From: Serratia ficaria
Lineage (GTDB): Bacteria > Pseudomonadota > Gammaproteobacteria > Enterobacterales > Enterobacteriaceae
Length of the DNA: 64,000 nt
Assembly (NCBI RefSeq): GCF_900187015.1
Contig: NZ_LT906479.1
Location: 2,294,001-2,358,000 of the forward strand
Direction of reading: 5' to 3'
Shown: positions 60,276 through 64,000 of the stretch, piece by piece
Layout: every line of letters begins with the position of its first letter
How positions within the stretch are numbered: the first letter of the stretch is position 1
Translations under genes and position numbers: made by a program
The notes under the pieces: model-generated
Database searches by the model: none
The model's input: only the letters and a program-made list of their open reading frames with translations
Told to the model about the DNA's origin: nothing

Positions 60276-63200
60276 ATGATCCCACAGATTTCTCAGGCGC
60301 CCGGCCTCGTTCAACGGGTGCTCGACTTTTTGGAAGCACTGAAGCACAACGGATTCAACGGCGATACCGCCACCAGCTATGCCGACCGGCTGACGATGGC
60401 CACCGACAACAGCGTTTACCAGCTGTTGCCCGATGCGGTGGTGTTTCCTCGCTCCACCAGCGATGTGGCGCTGATCGCCCGTCTGGCGGCGGAAGAGCGC
60501 TTCAAGGCGCTGACCTTCAGCCCGCGCGGCGGCGGTACCGGCACCAACGGGCAGTCGCTCAATACCGGCATCGTGGTCGACATGTCGCGCCACATGAACC
60601 GCATTCTGGAAATTAACGTCGAACAGGGCTGGGTGCGGGTGGAGGCCGGGGTCATCAAGGACCAGCTCAACCAGTATCTGCGGCCGTTCGGTTATTTCTT
60701 CTCGCCGGAGCTCTCCACCAGCAACCGCGCCACGCTGGGCGGCATGATCAACACCGACGCCTCCGGCCAGGGCTCGCTGGTGTACGGCAAAACCTCCGAT
60801 CACGTGCTCGGCCTGCGGGCGGTGCTGCTGGGCGGTGAAATGATCGACACCCGCGCCATGCCGACGCCGCTGGCGGAAACGATTGCCCAGGAAGACAGCG
60901 CCGAAGGGCGCATCTACCATCGGGTGCTGAACAGCTGCCGCGACCGGCGCGCGCTGATCCTGGAAAAATTCCCCAAGCTCAACCGCTTCCTGACCGGTTA
61001 CGACCTGCGCCACGTGCTGAGCGACGACCTGCAAACCTTCGATCTGACGCGCATTCTGACCGGCGCCGAAGGAACGCTGGCGTTCATCACCGAGGCGCGC
61101 CTGGACATTACGCCGCTGCCGAAGGTGCGCCGGTTGGTGAACGTCAAATACGACTCCTTCGATTCCGCGCTGCGCAATGCGCCCTTTATGGTGGCGGCCA
61201 AGGCGCTGTCGGTGGAAACCATCGACTCCAAGGTGCTGAACCTGGCGCGCGAAGACATCGTCTGGCATTCGGTCAGCGAACTGATCACCAACGTGCCGGA
61301 TAAGGAAATGCTCGGTCTGAACATCGTGGAATTCGCCGGCGACGACCAGGAACTGATCGACGGGCAGATGGAAAGCCTGTGCCGGCGGCTGGATGAGCTG
61401 ATCGCCGGGCGGCAGGGCGGCGTGATCGGTTATCAGGTCTGCGGCGATCTGGCGGGCATCGAACGCATTTACAATATGCGCAAGAAGGCGGTCGGGCTGC
61501 TGGGCAACGCCAAAGGGCAGGCCAAGCCGATCCCGTTCGCCGAAGACACCTGCGTGCCGCCGCAGCATCTGGCGGACTATATCGTCGAGTTCCGCCAGCT
61601 GCTGGACAGCCATAACCTCAGCTACGGCATGTTCGGCCACGTCGATGCAGGGGTGCTGCACGTGCGGCCGGCGCTCGACATGTGCGATCCGCAGCAGGAA
61701 GTGCTGATGAAGCAGATTTCCGACCAGGTGGTGGCGCTGACCGCCAAGTACGGCGGCCTGCTGTGGGGCGAACACGGTAAAGGGTTCCGCGCAGAATACA
61801 GCCCGGAATTCTTCGGCGAAACGCTGTACGAAGAGCTGCGCCGCATCAAGGCGGCGTTCGATCCCGACAATCGGCTGAACCCGGGCAAGATTTGTTCGCC
61901 GCTGAACCTGGATGCGCCGATGATGCAGGTGGACGCGGTCAAGCGCGGCACCTTTGATCGCCAGATCCCGATCGCGATCCGCACCTCGTTCCGCGGCGCG
62001 ATGGAGTGCAACGGCAACGGCCTGTGCTTCAACTTTGACGTGCGCAGCCCGATGTGCCCGTCGATGAAGATCACCGGCAGCCGCATTCACTCGCCGAAGG
62101 GGCGTGCGGCGCTGGTGCGCGAATGGCTGCGGCTGCTGTCCGAGCAGGGCGTCGATCCGCTGGCGCTGGAAAAACAGCTGCCGCAGCAGCGCCTCAGCTT
62201 CCGTACGCTGATCGAGAAAACCCGCAATAGCTGGTACGCCGGCAAGGGCGAATACGACTTCTCGCACGAGGTGAAAGAGGCGATGTCCGGCTGCCTGGCC
62301 TGTAAAGCCTGTTCCACCCAGTGCCCGATCAAAATAGACGTGCCGGGTTTCCGCTCGCGCTTCCTGCAGCTGTATCACACCCGCTATCTGCGCCCGGCGC
62401 GCGATTATATGGTGGCCGGAGTGGAAAGCTACACGCCGCTGATGGCCAAGGCGCCGAAGGTGTTCAACTTCTTCTTCCGGCAGCCCTGGGTGCGGGAATT
62501 GAGCCGCAACGCCATCGGCATGGTCGATCTGCCGATGCTGTCGAGCCCGACGCTGCGCCAGCAGCTCTCCGGGCACGCCGCCGTTACCCTGACGCTGGAG
62601 CAGTTGGAAGGGCTGAGCGCCGCGCAGCGCGAAAATCACGTGCTGATCGTGCAGGATCCGTTCACCAGTTATTATGACGCCAAAGTGGTGGCGGACTTTG
62701 TCCGGCTGGTGGAAAAACTCGGCTACCAGCCGGTGCTGCTGCCATTTTCGCCGAACGGCAAGGCGCAGCACATTAAAGGTTTCCTGACGCGTTTTGCCCG
62801 CACCGCGCGCAAGACCGCCGATTTCCTCAACCGGGTGGCGCAGCTCGGCATGCCGCTGGTGGGCGTCGACCCGGCGCTGGTGCTGTGTTACCGCGATGAA
62901 TACAACGAGATCCTCGGTGAACATCGCGGCGCGTTCCAGGTGCAGCTGGTGCACGAATGGTTGCAGCAGTTGGTGGCGGAGCGCGCCGAGCAGCCGGCGA
63001 CCGGCGAGCCCTGGTATCTGCTGGGGCACTGCACCGAAACCACCGCGCTGCCGGCCAGCGGCCAACAGTGGGCGGCGATCTTTTCCCGCTTCGGCGCCAG
63101 GCTGGAAAACGTCAGCGTCGGCTGCTGCGGCATGGCCGGTACCTACGGGCACGAGGTGAAGAACCTGCAAAACTCGCTCGGCATTTATGAGCTATCATGG

Positions 63201-63332
63201 CATCCGGCGCTGCAGCGTCTGCCGCGGCAACGCTGCCTGGCGACCGGCTATTCGTGCCGCAGCCAGGTGAAGCGCATCGAGGGCAACGGCGTGCGCCACC
63301 CATTACAGGCACTTCTGGAGATGATTGTGTGA
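60276..63332 (+). CDS. ydiJ: D-2-hydroxyglutarate dehydrogenase YdiJ (FAD and Fe-S)
   Basis: 1018-residue two-part oxidoreductase, the length of E. coli YdiJ. The N-terminal half is a PCMH FAD domain with PRGGGTGTNGQS at 83-94 and a C-terminal FAD-oxidase part. The second half is an Fe-S module with CLACKACSTQCPIKIDVP from residue 673 and a CCG-type block GCCGMAGTYGH near 955. It oxidises D-2-hydroxyglutarate to 2-oxoglutarate; the latter's electron acceptor is likely the quinone pool. ATG 60276 gives MIPQISQAPG, the conserved start. menI overlaps its end by 4 bp. Confidence 0.95.
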   Translation: MIPQISQAPGLVQRVLDFLEALKHNGFNGDTATSYADRLTMATDNSVYQLLPDAVVFPRSTSDVALIARLAAEERFKALTFSPRGGGTGTNGQSLNTGIVVDMSRHMNRILEINVEQGWVRVEAGVIKDQLNQYLRPFGYFFSPELSTSNRATLGGMINTDASGQGSLVYGKTSDHVLGLRAVLLGGEMIDTRAMPTPLAETIAQEDSAEGRIYHRVLNSCRDRRALILEKFPKLNRFLTGYDLRHVLSDDLQTFDLTRILTGAEGTLAFITEARLDITPLPKVRRLVNVKYDSFDSALRNAPFMVAAKALSVETIDSKVLNLAREDIVWHSVSELITNVPDKEMLGLNIVEFAGDDQELIDGQMESLCRRLDELIAGRQGGVIGYQVCGDLAGIERIYNMRKKAVGLLGNAKGQAKPIPFAEDTCVPPQHLADYIVEFRQLLDSHNLSYGMFGHVDAGVLHVRPALDMCDPQQEVLMKQISDQVVALTAKYGGLLWGEHGKGFRAEYSPEFFGETLYEELRRIKAAFDPDNRLNPGKICSPLNLDAPMMQVDAVKRGTFDRQIPIAIRTSFRGAMECNGNGLCFNFDVRSPMCPSMKITGSRIHSPKGRAALVREWLRLLSEQGVDPLALEKQLPQQRLSFRTLIEKTRNSWYAGKGEYDFSHEVKEAMSGCLACKACSTQCPIKIDVPGFRSRFLQLYHTRYLRPARDYMVAGVESYTPLMAKAPKVFNFFFRQPWVRELSRNAIGMVDLPMLSSPTLRQQLSGHAAVTLTLEQLEGLSAAQRENHVLIVQDPFTSYYDAKVVADFVRLVEKLGYQPVLLPFSPNGKAQHIKGFLTRFARTARKTADFLNRVAQLGMPLVGVDPALVLCYRDEYNEILGEHRGAFQVQLVHEWLQQLVAERAEQPATGEPWYLLGHCTETTALPASGQQWAAIFSRFGARLENVSVGCCGMAGTYGHEVKNLQNSLGIYELSWHPALQRLPRQRCLATGYSCRSQVKRIEGNGVRHPLQALLEMIV

Positions 63333-63745
63333 AATTGTGGAAACGTGAAACATCGCTGGAGCAGCTGAACCGCGCCGGTGACGGCTGCATGGTCAGCCAC
63401 GTGGGCATCGAGTTTACCCAACTGGGGGAAGACTTTCTCGAAGCCACCATGCCGGTGGACAGCCGCACCCGGCAACCGTTCGGGCTGCTGCACGGCGGCG
63501 CTTCGGTGGTGCTGGCGGAGTCGATGGGCTCGATGGCCGGCTATCTGTGCAGCGAAGGCGAGCAAAAGGTGGTGGGGCTGGAAATCAACGCCAACCACCT
63601 GCGGGCGGTGTTTGACGGCCAGGTGCGCGGCGTGTGCCGCGCGCTGCACGTCGGCCGGCGCCATCAGGTATGGCAGATCGAGATTTTCGATCCGCGCGAT
63701 CGCCTGTGCTGCACGTCGCGCCTGACCACCGCGGTGATCGACTGA
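63329..63745 (+). CDS. menI: 1,4-dihydroxy-2-naphthoyl-CoA hydrolase
   Basis: 138-residue hotdog thioesterase that releases 1,4-dihydroxy-2-naphthoate from CoA in menaquinone synthesis (YdiI). The catalytic block QPFGLLHGGASVVLAESMGS has Glu64 as the expected catalytic residue, and CTSRLTTAVID ends the protein. The start is GTG 63329, sharing bases with the ydiJ stop, after CTGGAGATGATT. Translation is therefore coupled to ydiJ. Confidence 0.93.
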   Translation: MKLWKRETSLEQLNRAGDGCMVSHVGIEFTQLGEDFLEATMPVDSRTRQPFGLLHGGASVVLAESMGSMAGYLCSEGEQKVVGLEINANHLRAVFDGQVRGVCRALHVGRRHQVWQIEIFDPRDRLCCTSRLTTAVID

Positions 63746-63751
63746 GCCTGC

Positions 63752-63782
63752 CTTTCCCGCAGGCGGTTCGCCTGCGGGAAAG
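63752..63782 (+). terminator. Strong hairpin after menI
   Basis: CTTTCCCGCAGGCG-GTT-CGCCTGCGGGAAAG, a perfect 14-bp stem 6 bp past the stop; only CCTTT follows. Confidence 0.75.
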
Positions 63783-63904
63783 CCTTTGGCGCCACGGACA
63801 TGACCGCCCGCCGCTCCACTTTTACAAATTCGATTTTCCGAATGTGAAATTGACATTAAGGGAAAAAACAATACTATGGATAGAAGTAGCCTGAGGAAAT
63901 GAAT

Positions 63905-64000
63905 ATGGCGTTAACCGCCCTGCGACTGTTCAAGAATCTGTCCGACGAAACACGGTTGAAAATAGTCTTGCTCCTGAGAGAATTGGGCGAGCTCTGCGTT
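63905..64000 (+). CDS. ArsR-family transcriptional regulator, N-terminus only
   Basis: 32 codons before the window ends: MALTALRLFKNLSDETRLKI and then VLLLRELGELCV. LSDETRLKIVLLL is the first helix pair of ArsR/SmtB winged-helix repressors, and ELCV usually begins the metal-binding ELCVCD motif of arsenic sensors, which would fall just outside the window. GAGGA lies 7 bp before ATG 63905; ATG 63899 is closer but poorly spaced. An ars operon probably follows. Confidence 0.85.
   Translation, partial: MALTALRLFKNLSDETRLKIVLLLRELGELCV

Noticed and set aside
60264..63170. 968-codon open frame antisense to ydiJ
   Set aside because: Shadow of a conserved 1018-residue gene; no signal, domain or ribosome-binding site.

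Overview
The window looks like a piece of a Serratia chromosome, most likely S. marcescens or a close relative. The DNA is GC-rich, with codon third positions mostly G or C. The proteins are enterobacterial, and the backbone follows the E. coli K-12 order around thrS and pps: tcyP, ydjM, hxpB-yniB-yniA, thrS-infC-rpmI-rplT-pheM-pheST-ihfA, btuCED, nlpC, ydiV, selO, hemP, aroH, ppsR/ppsA, rprA, ydiK, ydiJ-menI. Species assignment is inference from gene content; no database search was possible.

Layout. 1-2133: 2-aminoethylphosphonate degradation (phnW, phnX) beside a divergent, truncated GntR-type regulator gene. 2197-8802: cystine uptake (tcyP), SOS-type ydjM with a LexA box, kduI-kduD for pectin and uronate catabolism with a KdgR-like box, then hxpB, yniB and a yniA whose catalytic Asp is replaced by Asn. 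9018-13779: Fur-box-preceded sitABCD (iron/manganese uptake), an orphan GhoS-like protein and the lytic transglycosylase EmtA. 14088-17947: three-subunit periplasmic gluconate 2-dehydrogenase behind a near-perfect GntR operator. 18208-23096: a serine-type amino-acid permease, an isolated phage-tailspike-like beta-helix gene, marC, and an unrecognised membrane protein.

23199-30625 is the translation cluster with its RNA controls: a thrS operator that mimics tRNA-Thr, the AUU start of infC, the pheM leader and attenuator, and an ERIC element lodged between attenuator and pheS. 30816-34152: a probably frameshifted Gly/His-rich mini-lipoprotein gene, a DUF2502 protein and btuC-btuE-btuD. 34415-41948: a PmrA-box-preceded arnBCADTEF operon (L-Ara4N modification of lipid A, polymyxin resistance), which separates btuD from nlpC. 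42121-46618: nlpC, lplA, a RflP/YdiV-like EAL protein that keeps the full catalytic residue set, and selO. 46654-52736: haem uptake hemP-hemR-hmuSTUV behind a Fur box, sitting where E. coli keeps only the hemP relative ydiE. 52900-64000: a second glutathione peroxidase, aroH, ppsR/ppsA, the small RNA RprA with an RcsB box, ydiK, ydiJ-menI and the start of an ArsR-type regulator.

No tRNA, rRNA, CRISPR array, insertion sequence or intact prophage was seen. The least explained items are the orphan tailspike-like gene, the membrane protein at 22461-23096, the intact-EAL RflP, the YniA Asp-to-Asn change and the broken mini-lipoprotein. I do not see a convincing wholly new multi-gene system.
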